This document shows positions 25,636-34,840 of a stretch of 64,000 nucleotides of DNA, in pieces. The position numbers and the translations under genes are program-made. The notes beneath the pieces are model-generated. The model searched no databases. It was not told the origin of the DNA and was given only the letters and a program-made list of their open reading frames with translations. Source of the stretch: Flavobacterium piscis (GTDB lineage: Bacteria; Bacteroidota; Bacteroidia; Flavobacteriales; Flavobacteriaceae); NCBI RefSeq assembly GCF_001686925.1, contig NZ_LVEN01000027.1:744001-808000 (forward strand), written 5' to 3'. Numbering within the stretch: position 1 is the stretch's first letter; the number at the start of each line of letters is the position of its first letter.

Positions 25636-26527
25636 TTATGGTTTTTGTGTTATCTGAAACTTCAACATCAGGAGTTATCTTTCCGATGTATTTTTTCTTT
25701 GTTCTATCTTCGCAATAGGCAGTCGCTAAAAAAAGCATTGCTCCATTTGATAATTTAAAATTCTGATTTGCTGTAGTATAACCACTTGTTTTTGTTCCAA
25801 AAGATTTTGAATTTTCCCTGCCTAACAATGATATTGCTGCCATTTCTCCACTGCTACCTGTTAATGAATCAATTAATATTGCTATCTTGTTATGTAGGTT
25901 TTTGCATTTATACTTGTTTTTAGAAGTACTTTGCCATTTTATTCTTTTTCCTTTTGACACGAAATATCCGACAGTTCCATCTTCAATAATTGGGTTTAGC
26001 CCTGCTAACATTGGCCACATATTTCCGCCCCCATTTCCTCTTAAATCTACAATCCAGCCTTTTATGGAATATTTTTCATCCAATAATCGAATTTGTTTTC
26101 TTAATGTATCGGCATAGATAAAATTATCTTTTTCATTCATCGACAAATGTGTAGGTAGAGAAATATAGCCAATTGAATCATCGATAATTTTTGATGATGG
26201 ATAATTTAAAGTTGTATCGTTTGATACTATTTTTTTTAAATTAGACTTATCAGAATAAAAAGAATGAAAATCTCCGTACTGTCGTAGTTTATCCAGAATT
26301 GAAGAAAAGATAATTTTATTTGAATCAACGTCATCCAATTTTGTAATTTTTGTCAAAATATCTCTACGGAATTCTTTCCAGTTTATGGAGTCAGTAACTA
26401 TTGAGTATTCTTTAATGTATGTCAATATCTCATTGGATACTTTTTTTAACTCCTCTCTATCTTTATTTTGACTATAACAATTAGTCATAAGGATAACTAC
26501 AAAGAATAGTGTAAATATATACTTCAT
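25607..26527 (-). CDS. S41-family (tail-specific type) peptidase
   Basis: 306 residues with a signal peptide (MKYIFTLFFVVILMTNCYSQ; Cys17 could also serve as a lipid site). The C-terminal half is the S41 core: IKGWIVDLRGNGGGNMWPML at about 155-174 and the nucleophile elbow SLTGSSGEMAA with Ser225/Ser226, then KSFGTKTSGYT. No PDZ domain is visible, so it is shorter than CtpA/Prc. It acts outside the cytoplasm on unknown substrates. It stands alone; a link to the RiPP cluster is not supported beyond proximity. Confidence 0.82.
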   Translation of the reverse strand: MKYIFTLFFVVILMTNCYSQNKDREELKKVSNEILTYIKEYSIVTDSINWKEFRRDILTKITKLDDVDSNKIIFSSILDKLRQYGDFHSFYSDKSNLKKIVSNDTTLNYPSSKIIDDSIGYISLPTHLSMNEKDNFIYADTLRKQIRLLDEKYSIKGWIVDLRGNGGGNMWPMLAGLNPIIEDGTVGYFVSKGKRIKWQSTSKNKYKCKNLHNKIAILIDSLTGSSGEMAAISLLGRENSKSFGTKTSGYTTANQNFKLSNGAMLFLATAYCEDRTKKKYIGKITPDVEVSDNTKTITKSKEWLLE

Positions 26528-26687
26528 ACGATTATGATTTTAAATTTATGTGGTGTCCAAAATTGCCTACAACTTTCTGGCACTACCGCAGGTTTGATAT
26601 TAAATTAATCTCTATTTTCGGATTTGCCGAACACGCGAAGCATCCGAGTCCTTGGAAAATATTGAAATTTTAAGTTGAAAACGAAGA

Positions 26688-27056
26688 TTAGATAGTCGAT
26701 TTTGGCATTTTAGAATAGTCTGTCAATCCCAATTTATTTCCGAACGGATCTTTGAACTCAACAGAGAGTCCGGTCTTAATCTCGAACGGCTCACTTAAAA
26801 ACTCAACTCCTTTTTGTTTTAGGTCTTCGTATGCATCTTGAACATTGTCAACGGTGAACCAAATTGCGGGTTTCGCATTTTTAATAGTGGTCACAATAAT
26901 TGCAGGTTCGTTACTACCAACTTTAAAAGCAGTCATACCTTTATCAGGAAAGTCAAACTTGATGCCAAGCCCAAGCTTTTTTGTATAGAACTCTTTTGCT
27001 TGGTCAATATTGTCGACAGGCAGAAAGAAATTATCGTAATTGTTAATGATACTCAT
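26688..27056 (-). CDS. VOC-superfamily (glyoxalase/bleomycin-resistance-like) protein
   Basis: 122 residues with the two beta-alpha-beta-beta-beta units of vicinal-oxygen-chelate proteins (FLPVDNIDQAKEFYTKKLGL; AIWFTVDNVQDAYEDLKQKG; FEIKTGLSVEFKDPFGNKLG). The N-terminal metal His is replaced (NFFLPV), so the metal site is incomplete and no reaction can be assigned. It is cytoplasmic and monocistronic. Confidence 0.82.
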   Translation of the reverse strand: MSIINNYDNFFLPVDNIDQAKEFYTKKLGLGIKFDFPDKGMTAFKVGSNEPAIIVTTIKNAKPAIWFTVDNVQDAYEDLKQKGVEFLSEPFEIKTGLSVEFKDPFGNKLGLTDYSKMPKSTI

Positions 27057-27120
27057 GTTTTTCTGATTTTATTTGTGAATGGTCTATCGCCAGTTTTGTA
27101 AATTCTTGCCGCCCCTTTTG

Positions 27121-27311
27121 TCAGATGTAAAAGTGTTTGTTATTCGGATTATCCTTTGCAATCCACCCTTTATCTGCGAAATGGACTAAAAGAAAGATTC
27201 CAATTGTCCCGCCAATGAGTATGGCTTTTATAGCCGGCTTTGTGCCATTGGTAAGATTCTTTAGCGAATATAACAATAATATATTAAATCTCTTAGCTGT
27301 GCAGCAGTAGA
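27121..27311 (-). pseudogene. Gene tail relic with membrane helix
   Basis: A start-less minus-strand frame ends at TGA (27121-27123) and reads LKNLTNGTKPAIKAIL, then IGGTIGIFLLVHFADKGWIA and DNPNNKHFYI. It has one hydrophobic helix and looks like the C-terminus of a small membrane protein whose front is missing. The family is not recognised. Confidence 0.35.
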
Positions 27312-27489
27312 CTTTGAATGAGTTGTTTTACCTGGATGCTGTTTTGCTGTAGCTTAAAATCAGCTGATTTAGTTTTAGACCTCTATTGATCCAGTATCAG
27401 GAATTGCCCGGGGAATCTAGACCAGGGTATGCCCATCACTATTTAGTAAGCATAAAGATGAGTTTAAAGCAGGGCTGCAGATTTCAGCT

Positions 27490-27726
27490 TTATTCCGATT
27501 GATTCTCGCTTTTAGTTTCCTTTGAAGCTCGCCTTACAAGTGTATAGAACTCTTTTAAATGCCACCAGGCAGGGCACATCTCAAGGTCTCCTTTATAATG
27601 GTATATAGTAAGGAAACAGCTTTTAAGGAAAAGCTGGGAATCTGTGATTTTAGCCCAGGGCTTTAACTCCACTTCCTCAGGCAGGGGAGTGGCTTCAAAA
27701 TAGCGTTTTATTTCTTCTGGGGTCAT
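27490..27726 (-). CDS. Small DUF6965-like protein
   Basis: 78 residues (MTPEEIKRYFEATPLPEEVE, WAKITDSQLFLKSCF, CPAWWHLKEFYTLVRR). The pattern with two Cys and a Pro-Ala-Trp-Trp motif matches, as far as I remember, the DUF6965 family found across Bacteroidota. It is cytoplasmic and of unknown function. The ATG is near a weak purine stretch. Its high-GC neighbourhood and the relics on both sides suggest a mobile or recently shuffled segment. Confidence 0.65.
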   Translation of the reverse strand: MTPEEIKRYFEATPLPEEVELKPWAKITDSQLFLKSCFLTIYHYKGDLEMCPAWWHLKEFYTLVRRASKETKSENQSE

Positions 27727-27927
27727 GGGGCAAAAATAGGTAAAAAGTTCAGGTTTGTCAAGGGGTGAGGGGGGGTTGTTGGCTTAAAATTTAAGTTATC
27801 TTCTCTGCTTTTGTTCCAACTATACTGGCAGTCATTAAATTATCGTGCCGAATTTATTTTTAGTTTTTAGAATCGGTTTCAAACCCCCTTTAAAGGGTCA
27901 TTCTCTACAAGGTCCTTCAATGTCCTT

Positions 27928-28302
27928 TCAGGTTATGTCTTTGGGGCCGCTTTGGGGTTCCTTATAAGGGTTGTGCGGGTTATAGGGGTTGGGTGTTTTC
28001 TGCTGCGGTTTTTGGGTCTTTGATTTGGTTTGGGAATTACGGTGGTGCTTGTCGTAATTTTTTGCTATATCTTTTTCGGTTTGATATTATTTTTTTTTTT
28101 TGAGTTTTTTCCCGCTATCCGTTGCAATCTTTTCTGCCGAACGCCGGCAAAAAAGGATTTCCACTTCTATCGGGTAGGGCTGCTGAGGAGCCCGGCTCTT
28201 TAGACTAATAAAAATAAGTGAGATTATAAAAAAATGGCGCCAATTGTCTTCAATTGGCGCCATTTGGCTTGTTTGTGACCCCGACGGGACAAATTTCAAC
28301 AT
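27928..28302 (-). pseudogene. Interrupted reading frame, Pro/Gln/Asn-rich
   Basis: One minus-strand frame runs from about 28302 to a TGA at 27928 and is broken by a single in-frame TAA right after a run of A bases (KKLKKKK, stop, then YQTEKDIAKNYDKHHRN ... KTPNPYNPHNPYKEP). Codons after the stop remain protein-like. The front part overlaps the tRNA-derived repeat, so the original start is unclear. It may be a decayed small gene of a Pro-rich family. Confidence 0.35.
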
Positions 28303-28405
28303 TTTTTTTGGATGATTTGAAGATATTGGCCTACTACTGGTAAAGGCTGTCTTTCGTTGGCTTAAAGTATTTGGTTTGGATGTCCTGTTGGGGATGCTCT
28401 AAATA
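28228..28405 (+). repeat. tRNA-3'-end repeat, copy 1
   Basis: The hairpin GGCGCCAATTG-tctt-CAATTGGCGCC, then GTGACCCCGACGGGAC, which reads as the reverse complement of a tRNA acceptor/T-arm end, then about 110 bp also found at 34550 and 36830 (ATTGGC-TACT-CTGG, TTTGGTTTGGATGTCC-GTTGGG). The hairpin matches the terminator of the intact tRNA-Arg at 44946. Confidence 0.7.
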
Positions 28406-28461
28406 AAATTTAAAAAAGTAATTTTATTTAGAGCAGAAATTATTATTTCATTTTATTATGC

Positions 28462-28490
28462 TTGACTAAAACTTAATCTATTTATCTTTA
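28462..28490 (+). promoter_or_regulatory. Candidate promoter of the signalling/polysaccharide operon
   Basis: TTG (28462-28464), 18 bases, TATCTTTA (28483-28490): a good Bacteroidota -33/-7 pair, giving a leader of about 70 nt before the kinase ATG. Confidence 0.5.
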
Positions 28491-28567
28491 AAATGAATTG
28501 TAATGGTTAATTTTTTTGATATGGTTTAATTAGATTTTTTATATTTATGCATTTTACTTTTAAGAGA

Positions 28568-30553
28568 ATGAATACAGAAATTCCAATACCACACAACGAA
28601 TTAGCGCGTTTGGCAGCTTTAAAGCGCTATAATATTCTGGACACTTTACCCGAACATGCTTTTGATGATGCAACTAAACTTGTTTCTTATATCTGTGGCG
28701 TACCAATAGCGCATATTTCCTTTATTGATGAAAGCCGTCAGTGGTTTAAATCTGAAATTGGAATTGGTGTACCAGAGGTGCCGAGGGAAATTAGTTTTTG
28801 CCGATACACCATTTTGGAGTCGGATATGGTTGAAATACCGGATACGCATTTAAACGAAAGATTTAAAGATGATCCCAATGTTACTGGCGGTTTTAAGGTG
28901 AGGTTCTACGCAGGAGTTCCGTTAACAACACCCGACGGTTATAATATTGGAACTATTTGTGCCATCGATCATGTTAGTAAAGAACTTAACGAAAACCAGC
29001 GTAATGCCATTTCTATAGTAGCAAAACACGTGATAAACCAATTGGAATTAAGAACAAAAAACATTGAACTTGACGCCCAGAAAAAGATAGCCGAACGTGC
29101 TGTCTTGGCGAAAGATAGTTTTTTGGCCAATATGAGCCACGAAATCAGAACTCCGTTAAATGCCATTATTGGTTTTACAGACCTTTTAGCCCAAACCAAA
29201 TTGGATACGGTTCAACAGGATTACATTGGTAGTGTTCAGATAGCAGGAGAAAATTTACTTTTGATTGTTAACGACATTTTAGATCTTTCTAAAATAGAAT
29301 CTGGTAACTTGGTTATTGAAGGGCAGTCCTTCAATTTAAAAAAGACACTTAAACATATTTATAAGCTGCTAAAAGTAAAAGTTCCGAAAGACATTGAATT
29401 TAATCTTTTCCTTGATGCTGATATGCCCGACAATGTAATTGGTGATCACGGAAGACTAAATCAGATTTTGGTTAACCTTACAGGAAATGCCCTAAAATTT
29501 ACCGAAGAAGGAGAAGTTACGGTTTCTGTAAAATTAGTTGATGAAACAGAGGATCATTATGCGCTCAGATTTTCAGTTAAAGATACCGGTATTGGTATAC
29601 CTGAGGATAAACTTGCAACTATTTTTGAACGATTTAAACAAGCAGAAGAAAGTACAACCAGAAGATTTGGCGGTACCGGTCTTGGTCTCAATATTGTCAA
29701 ACAGCTGGTTGAATTGCACGGAAGTGAAATTCAGGTGAAAAGCAAACCAAACAGAGGCTCGGAGTTTTTCTTTGTGTTTCAGTATAAAAAAGTAAACCAT
29801 GATGAAATAGCTGCAGAAGCAGTTTCAGAAGATAAACTGGGTAAACTTAAAATACTGCTTTGCGAAGACAATCTTTTAAACCAGAAATTGGTAAGAAGTG
29901 TTATTCAAAATTTTGGTTTTGAATTGGATATTGCCGAAAATGGAGAAGAAGGAATAGCATTGTTATCCAAAAACAGATATGATCTGGTACTGATGGATCT
30001 TCAGATGCCCGTTAAAGATGGTTATCAAACGACAGAATATATCAGGAATGAAATGAAATTAACCATTCCGATTATCGCCATGACAGCGCACTCGCTGGTA
30101 GGTGAGCAGGAACGTTGTTTTGATGTCGGTATGGATGCTTACGTACCAAAACCATTTAAGCAGCCAGTACTTTTAAAGGCTATTAAGACGGTAATGAACA
30201 AAGATCTAAATGCTGTAAAGAAAAGGAAAATCGACTTTTCTTATTTAGACGAGATGGCGTGTGGTGATCCGGCGTTTAAAAAAGAAATGATAAGTCTTTT
30301 TATAGAAAAAATCCCGGCCGAATTGGAGCATTTAGAAGAAGCATTCAATAGCAAAAGTCATGATAAAGTAAAGAAATTATCGCACAACATGAAGTCTAGT
30401 GTAGACATGTTTATGCTAATGGATCTTAGTCATTCTTTGTCTATTATTGAGGGAGATGCTACAATGGGACAGTTCACTTCTGAAACGGCCAATCAAATTA
30501 ACCTGTTAAATTATGGCGTTAAAGAAGTAGTTAAAATTCTAAATGAGCTATGA
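28568..30553 (+). CDS. GAF hybrid histidine kinase with receiver and HPt domains
   Basis: 661 residues from ATG 28568. An upstream ATG at 28547 adds MHFTFKR; the internal start fits the family's usual MNTEIPIPHNELARL. In longer-frame numbering: GAF domain (about 25-165), HisKA with His198 (NMSHEIRTPL), HATPase (about 300-412; DTGIGIP, GGTGLGL), receiver with Asp484 (LVLMDLQMP) and Lys535, and C-terminal HPt with His613 (KLSHNMKSS). No membrane helix is seen, so it senses a cytoplasmic signal. It heads an operon with a CheY-like protein, a porin-like protein and a GT2 polysaccharide synthase, so it probably controls exopolysaccharide or biofilm formation through a phosphorelay. Confidence 0.9.
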   Translation: MNTEIPIPHNELARLAALKRYNILDTLPEHAFDDATKLVSYICGVPIAHISFIDESRQWFKSEIGIGVPEVPREISFCRYTILESDMVEIPDTHLNERFKDDPNVTGGFKVRFYAGVPLTTPDGYNIGTICAIDHVSKELNENQRNAISIVAKHVINQLELRTKNIELDAQKKIAERAVLAKDSFLANMSHEIRTPLNAIIGFTDLLAQTKLDTVQQDYIGSVQIAGENLLLIVNDILDLSKIESGNLVIEGQSFNLKKTLKHIYKLLKVKVPKDIEFNLFLDADMPDNVIGDHGRLNQILVNLTGNALKFTEEGEVTVSVKLVDETEDHYALRFSVKDTGIGIPEDKLATIFERFKQAEESTTRRFGGTGLGLNIVKQLVELHGSEIQVKSKPNRGSEFFFVFQYKKVNHDEIAAEAVSEDKLGKLKILLCEDNLLNQKLVRSVIQNFGFELDIAENGEEGIALLSKNRYDLVLMDLQMPVKDGYQTTEYIRNEMKLTIPIIAMTAHSLVGEQERCFDVGMDAYVPKPFKQPVLLKAIKTVMNKDLNAVKKRKIDFSYLDEMACGDPAFKKEMISLFIEKIPAELEHLEEAFNSKSHDKVKKLSHNMKSSVDMFMLMDLSHSLSIIEGDATMGQFTSETANQINLLNYGVKEVVKILNEL

Positions 30554-30630
30554 AAAGAGAGAAATATACTCTAGCTTTACGTTAGATCCAAAAGCTATAA
30601 AAGCAAATTTGCCTCAAAATTAAGTAACCT

Positions 30631-30996
30631 ATGAGAATCATTTTATCTGAAGATAATGATATGCTGCGTAAATCATTATCCTTTTTCCTGGAGTCGAAGG
30701 GATTTTCCGTTGACCAGTTTTCTGATGGAAAAGAAGCATTAGATGCAATTGAAACAAATAATTATGACTTGATCCTGACAGACATCAACATGCCAGGCAT
30801 AAGCGGAATGGAAATTACGCAATATGTGAGAGAAACCATAGGCTCTGATGTTCCGATCATTATTTTTACTTCTTCAGGTGTAGAGCAAACGGAACTCGAT
30901 TCATTTGATCTTGGCGCAAACGAGTTCATTGCGAAACCCGTTAGTCCGGCCGTGCTTTTAGTGAGAATTAATAAATTACTAAAAACGCGTGCTTAA
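30631..30996 (+). CDS. Single-domain CheY-like response regulator
   Basis: 121 residues, receiver domain only: acidic Glu7/Asp8, phospho-acceptor Asp51 (LILTDINMPG), Thr80, Lys102 (IAKPV). There is no output domain, so it acts by protein contact, plausibly as the phosphate acceptor of the HPt domain upstream. It overlaps the next gene by one base (ATGA-type junction at 30996), indicating translational coupling with the porin-like gene. Confidence 0.9.
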   Translation: MRIILSEDNDMLRKSLSFFLESKGFSVDQFSDGKEALDAIETNNYDLILTDINMPGISGMEITQYVRETIGSDVPIIIFTSSGVEQTELDSFDLGANEFIAKPVSPAVLLVRINKLLKTRA

Positions 30997-32210
30997 TGAA
31001 GTTTCTATATTATACAATTTTCCTGCTGCTTATTTCTCCTGTCGTATTGGCACAGAAAGATACTATTGATGATGTAATGAGGCACGCAAAGCGTGAAGCA
31101 GAGAAAGGTAACTATGATGCTGCTTTAGCACTCACTGAACCTTTAAGTGTAAAATTCCCTGAGAATGAAGAAATAAAAATTTACAACGGACGTATTTACA
31201 GCTGGAAAAAAGACTACAACGCTTCCATTAAAATTTTAGAGCCAATGGTAGACAGGATCAATTCAAGTCCCGATGCTTTATTGGCGATTATCAATACGTA
31301 CTATTGGTCACAACAATTCGATAAGTGTATTACGTATTGCGATCGGTATTTGGCTATTGAACCCAATTCGCTTGATGTTTTACGGATTAAAGTGACCTGT
31401 CTTGAAAAACTAAATCGCGACAAAGAAGCTTTAGCCATTATCGAAAAAGTATCAATTACAGATAACAGTACTCAGGCCTTTAGAGGAGTGAGAACACTGA
31501 TTGGAGAGAAGGCAACTAATGCAATATCGGCTTCTTATTTAAATATTTCTACGTCGAGTCCCGGACAATCACCATTGCATTATGGCTATGTCGAGTACTC
31601 TCATAAGTTCACCAAATCAGCACTTGTGGGACGCGCTAATGCAGGTCATGTAAATGGCGATACACAAATGCTGTTTGAAGCAGACTATTATCAAACTTTC
31701 GCTAAAAAGAACTATTTGTATGTGAATGGTGGGGTTTCAACAGGAGAGACTGTGTTTCCTGTAGCAAAAGCCGGTGTTGAGTATTATTTTGTTCCGCATA
31801 AAAAGTTTGACTATGCCTTGGGTGTTCGGTATATGCATTTTGAAACAGAAGATGTAACCTTATTAACAGGACAATTGGCATACCATATTGGTGCCAATAC
31901 AATTTCCTACAGACCTTATTACGATACGACAAACGAATTATTTTCTCATGTCTTGAGTTTTCAGAACACAAATGAAGAAAAAGAAAGCATCATAAGGTTT
32001 GAACTGCAATATGGAAATGTCCCATATCTTTATCTTTACAATAACCTGACGCAACCTTTAAGGTCATACAGAGCAGGTATACAATACCAACGTCGTCTTG
32101 GTAATTCCTTTTTTATCAGACCTGTCTTTCTTTACGAGTACGAAGAGTATCTGCCTGATGCCTACAGAAATAGATTCAATGTTCAGGTAATTCTAACGAA
32201 ACGCTTCTGA
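30996..32210 (+). CDS. TPR plus YaiO-like outer-membrane beta-barrel protein
   Basis: 404 residues: signal peptide (MKFLYYTIFLLLISPVVLAQ), a TPR region (about 25-160; NYDAALALTEPLSVKFPENEE) and a barrel domain (about 180-404) of alternating aromatic strands ending in FNVQVILTKRF. The layout is that of YaiO-family outer-membrane proteins. Next to a GT2 synthase, such a TPR-barrel protein is likely the export pore or scaffold for a surface polysaccharide, comparable in role to PgaA/BcsC. Confidence 0.82.
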   Translation: MKFLYYTIFLLLISPVVLAQKDTIDDVMRHAKREAEKGNYDAALALTEPLSVKFPENEEIKIYNGRIYSWKKDYNASIKILEPMVDRINSSPDALLAIINTYYWSQQFDKCITYCDRYLAIEPNSLDVLRIKVTCLEKLNRDKEALAIIEKVSITDNSTQAFRGVRTLIGEKATNAISASYLNISTSSPGQSPLHYGYVEYSHKFTKSALVGRANAGHVNGDTQMLFEADYYQTFAKKNYLYVNGGVSTGETVFPVAKAGVEYYFVPHKKFDYALGVRYMHFETEDVTLLTGQLAYHIGANTISYRPYYDTTNELFSHVLSFQNTNEEKESIIRFELQYGNVPYLYLYNNLTQPLRSYRAGIQYQRRLGNSFFIRPVFLYEYEEYLPDAYRNRFNVQVILTKRF

Positions 32211-32211
32211 T

Positions 32212-33033
32212 ATGACGAAACTATGGGAACTTTATAAGAGCGGAACCTGGGTAGAACCTTTTTTAATTCTGTCCATAGGCCTGTTTATACTAACATCATT
32301 TATTCTATATTTAATAATAATAAGCAGCCGAAGCAGGAAGATAAGAAGAAACAGACGCCTTACGGAATATACTATCATTATTGAAAAATTAATGTTTTCG
32401 GTGGTTTTTCAGGACATGTCCTTTTCAGAAGTTAATAAGGAGGAAAATTTTAATAAACTCTTTCGTAATTCCTTTTTCAGGGAAGTTATGATCGATTCGA
32501 TTATGAATCTTCATAAAAATTACCAAGGAAATTATGCCGAAAAGTTAGAGCAGTTTTACAAAGATTCAGGATTGATAAAAGATTCCTTCAAAAAACTCAG
32601 GAGCCTGAGGTGGGAAGTAAAATGCAAAGGAATTACAGAATTATCAGAAATAAATTGTACTGATGCTTTTGATAGTATCGTTAAAGCTTCTAAAAGCGGA
32701 AATAAAATTTTAAAAATCACAGCCGTGAATGCTGCTATAAAGCTTGGAGGTACAAAAAGCCTGCCGTATCTCACAGAGCATCCAGATCCAATTGATGACT
32801 GGACTCAGATCAATATCATACATGCTTTCAAAAAGCACGATATTGGCGATATTAAAGGGGTTGAGTTATTACTTGAATCTCAAAATACAACCGTAATTGC
32901 ACTGGGCTTAAAACTTATTAAGGAGCTTAAACTAACACAAAAAATTCCTTACCTGACAAAGCTGGTTGCTAATGCACCCAATACATTAATAAAGTACGAA
33001 GCGCAAAATGTACTTCAGCAATTAACTGTTTAA
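32212..33033 (+). CDS. Membrane-anchored HEAT-repeat protein
   Basis: 273 residues with one N-terminal membrane helix (about 15-38: PFLILSIGLFILTSFILYLI), a basic stretch, then helical repeats (about 135-270; LRSLRWEVKCKGITELSEIN, AFDSIVKASKSGNKILKITA, AAIKLGGTKSLPYL) of HEAT type. It has no catalytic motif and is probably a scaffold between the signalling proteins and the synthase. One base separates it from the barrel gene and 11 bp from the synthase. Confidence 0.8.
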   Translation: MTKLWELYKSGTWVEPFLILSIGLFILTSFILYLIIISSRSRKIRRNRRLTEYTIIIEKLMFSVVFQDMSFSEVNKEENFNKLFRNSFFREVMIDSIMNLHKNYQGNYAEKLEQFYKDSGLIKDSFKKLRSLRWEVKCKGITELSEINCTDAFDSIVKASKSGNKILKITAVNAAIKLGGTKSLPYLTEHPDPIDDWTQINIIHAFKKHDIGDIKGVELLLESQNTTVIALGLKLIKELKLTQKIPYLTKLVANAPNTLIKYEAQNVLQQLTV

Positions 33034-33044
33034 TAGAATAAACA

Positions 33045-34475
33045 ATGACTTTTTTTACTACTGAATTAGCAATGTTTTTTGAGGAATATCTGATCCTTAT
33101 AATTGGTTATGCAGTACTGATTATGTCTTCTTATCTTTTACTGGCTCACTTATCTACCAGAGAACTTAGGGAATATCTTAAAAAGAATAGTTTTGTTGAT
33201 TATGATGTGCTTCTGACAAGTGAATTTGCGCCAAGCCTCTCTCTAATAGCTCCTGCTTACAATGAAGGTTTTACAATTGAAGAAAATGTAAAATCACTAC
33301 TTTCCCTTAATTACAATAATTACCAGGTTATTGTGGTCAACGACGGAAGCAAGGACAATTCTATGGAAATCCTGATTAAAAAGTACGATCTTGTCCTGAC
33401 AGAACTTGCTATTCATCCAAAAATAGAAACAAAAAAAATTAGGGGAATTTATAGTTCCAGAAATGCTGCTTTCAAAAAACTAATCGTAGTTGATAAGGAA
33501 AATGGAGGTAAAGCCGATGCACTAAATGTCGGACTTAATATCGCCCAAAATCCTTATGTGGTTTGTATTGATGTTGATTGTATACTGGACAAAGATTCGT
33601 TACTCAAGCTGGCGAAACCTTTTCTGGAATCTTACGGTAAACGTATTATCGCTACTGGTGGCGTAGTCAGGATAGCAAACCAGTGTGTTATTAAAAACGG
33701 TCGTTTAGTTGAGGTAAATATTCCAGATAAGATGCTCCCGAGAATACAAGTGTTAGAATATTTGAGAGCGTTTCTTTTAGGCAGAATGGCATGGAGCAGG
33801 CTGGATGGCTTATTGCTTATAAGTGGTGCATTTGGCGCCTTTGACAAAGAGATCGCTTTACTGGCTGGTGGTTATAACACAAAAACAGTTGGTGAAGATA
33901 TGGAACTGGTGGTGAGAATGCGCCGTTATATGCTGGAAAATAAAATACCCTACTGTGTTAGTTACATACCGGATCCGCTTTGCTGGACAGAAGCACCTGA
34001 AGATTTTAAAATATTTAAGAAACAGCGCAGCCGCTGGATGAGAGGGACAATTGAAACACTTAGTCTGCACAAAAAAATGTTTCTGAATCCGAAGTACAAA
34101 TTGTTGGGTATGATTAGTGTGCCTTATTGGACATTGTTTGAATTCCTAGCTCCCGGTATAGAATTTATTGGCCTTGTAATAACATTTGTATTTATTGTAA
34201 TGGGCTTACTCAACTGGCATTTTTTCGTATTGCTGGTTCTTTTTGTTTACTTTTTTGCTGTTATGTTTTCGGTTATAGCACTTTATAGTGAAGAGTATTC
34301 TTATCACAAATACCCAAAACAAACCGATTTTTTTAAACTTTTGATTGCTGCTCTCATAGAACCTATCTATTTTCATCCACTAACAGTTTATGCCGCCTTA
34401 ATTGGTTATAAAGAAAAAATCATGGGAACTAAAGGCTGGGGAGAAATGACAAGAAAAGGTTTTACGAAGAAATAA
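33045..34475 (+). CDS. Family 2 glycosyltransferase (processive polysaccharide synthase type)
   Basis: 476 residues. One N-terminal helix (about 12-35), a GT2 domain (SLIAPAYNEGFTIEENVKSL; VVNDGSKDNS; VDKENGGKADALN; CIDVDCIL as DxD; GEDMELVVRM), the QxxRW-type motif KKQRSRWMRG, and several C-terminal membrane helices (about 355-450). This architecture belongs to the cellulose/poly-GlcNAc/hyaluronan-like synthases. The product is not determined by the sequence. Last gene of the operon; the hairpin of repeat copy 2 may serve as terminator. Confidence 0.88.
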   Translation: MTFFTTELAMFFEEYLILIIGYAVLIMSSYLLLAHLSTRELREYLKKNSFVDYDVLLTSEFAPSLSLIAPAYNEGFTIEENVKSLLSLNYNNYQVIVVNDGSKDNSMEILIKKYDLVLTELAIHPKIETKKIRGIYSSRNAAFKKLIVVDKENGGKADALNVGLNIAQNPYVVCIDVDCILDKDSLLKLAKPFLESYGKRIIATGGVVRIANQCVIKNGRLVEVNIPDKMLPRIQVLEYLRAFLLGRMAWSRLDGLLLISGAFGAFDKEIALLAGGYNTKTVGEDMELVVRMRRYMLENKIPYCVSYIPDPLCWTEAPEDFKIFKKQRSRWMRGTIETLSLHKKMFLNPKYKLLGMISVPYWTLFEFLAPGIEFIGLVITFVFIVMGLLNWHFFVLLVLFVYFFAVMFSVIALYSEEYSYHKYPKQTDFFKLLIAALIEPIYFHPLTVYAALIGYKEKIMGTKGWGEMTRKGFTKK

Positions 34476-34479
34476 AAAA

Positions 34480-34690
34480 ATGATCTAATATATTGCTAAA
34501 TAGTTTTTTTTAATAAAAATGGCGCCAATTGGCGCCATTTGGCTTGTTTGTGACCTCGACGGGACAAATTTCTATACATTTTATGGAGGATTTAAAGACA
34601 TTGGCTTACTGGAAGTAGAGGCTGTCTTTCATTGGCTTTATGAATTTGGTTTGGATGTCCCGTTGGGGATTGATGGAAAATTATTAGCAT
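34480..34690 (+). repeat. tRNA-3'-end repeat, copy 2
   Basis: Shortened hairpin (GGCGCCAATTGGCGCC), GTGACCTCGACGGGAC, then the shared 110-bp body. The preceding AT-rich 40 bp (TCTAATATATTGCTAAATAG) resembles the DNA beside the terminator of the intact tRNA-Arg (CTAATATATTGATTAATA). A 75-codon frame over it is not considered a gene. Confidence 0.7.
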
Positions 34691-34805
34691 TAATCCCTAT
34701 ACAGCTGAGTGTTCTCTATGTTTTTTATAAGTTTAAAAAATCGTAGCTTTTTTTTATTTGGAACTTGAATTTTAGTCAAGGCTTCTTTTTATGATATTAT
34801 CAACA

Positions 34806-34825
34806 AAAAGCCGATACCGGCTTTT
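34806..34825 (-). terminator. Terminator of the SDR gene
   Basis: Stem AAAAGCCG (34806-34813) with CGGCTTTT (34818-34825), loop ATAC, 15 bp past the SDR stop; on the minus strand it is followed by TTG and a mixed T-rich tract. Confidence 0.7.
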
Positions 34826-34840
34826 AATTCACTTTTTGGT

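Noticed and set aside
25607..26527. S41 peptidase as a RiPP maturation enzyme
   Set aside because: It is on the other strand, separated by gene relics, has its own signal peptide and no shared promoter; only proximity speaks for it.
34519..34746. 75-residue plus-strand frame
   Set aside because: Produced by repeat copy 2 (terminator, tRNA end and shared body); the copies do not keep the frame (copy 1 is shifted).
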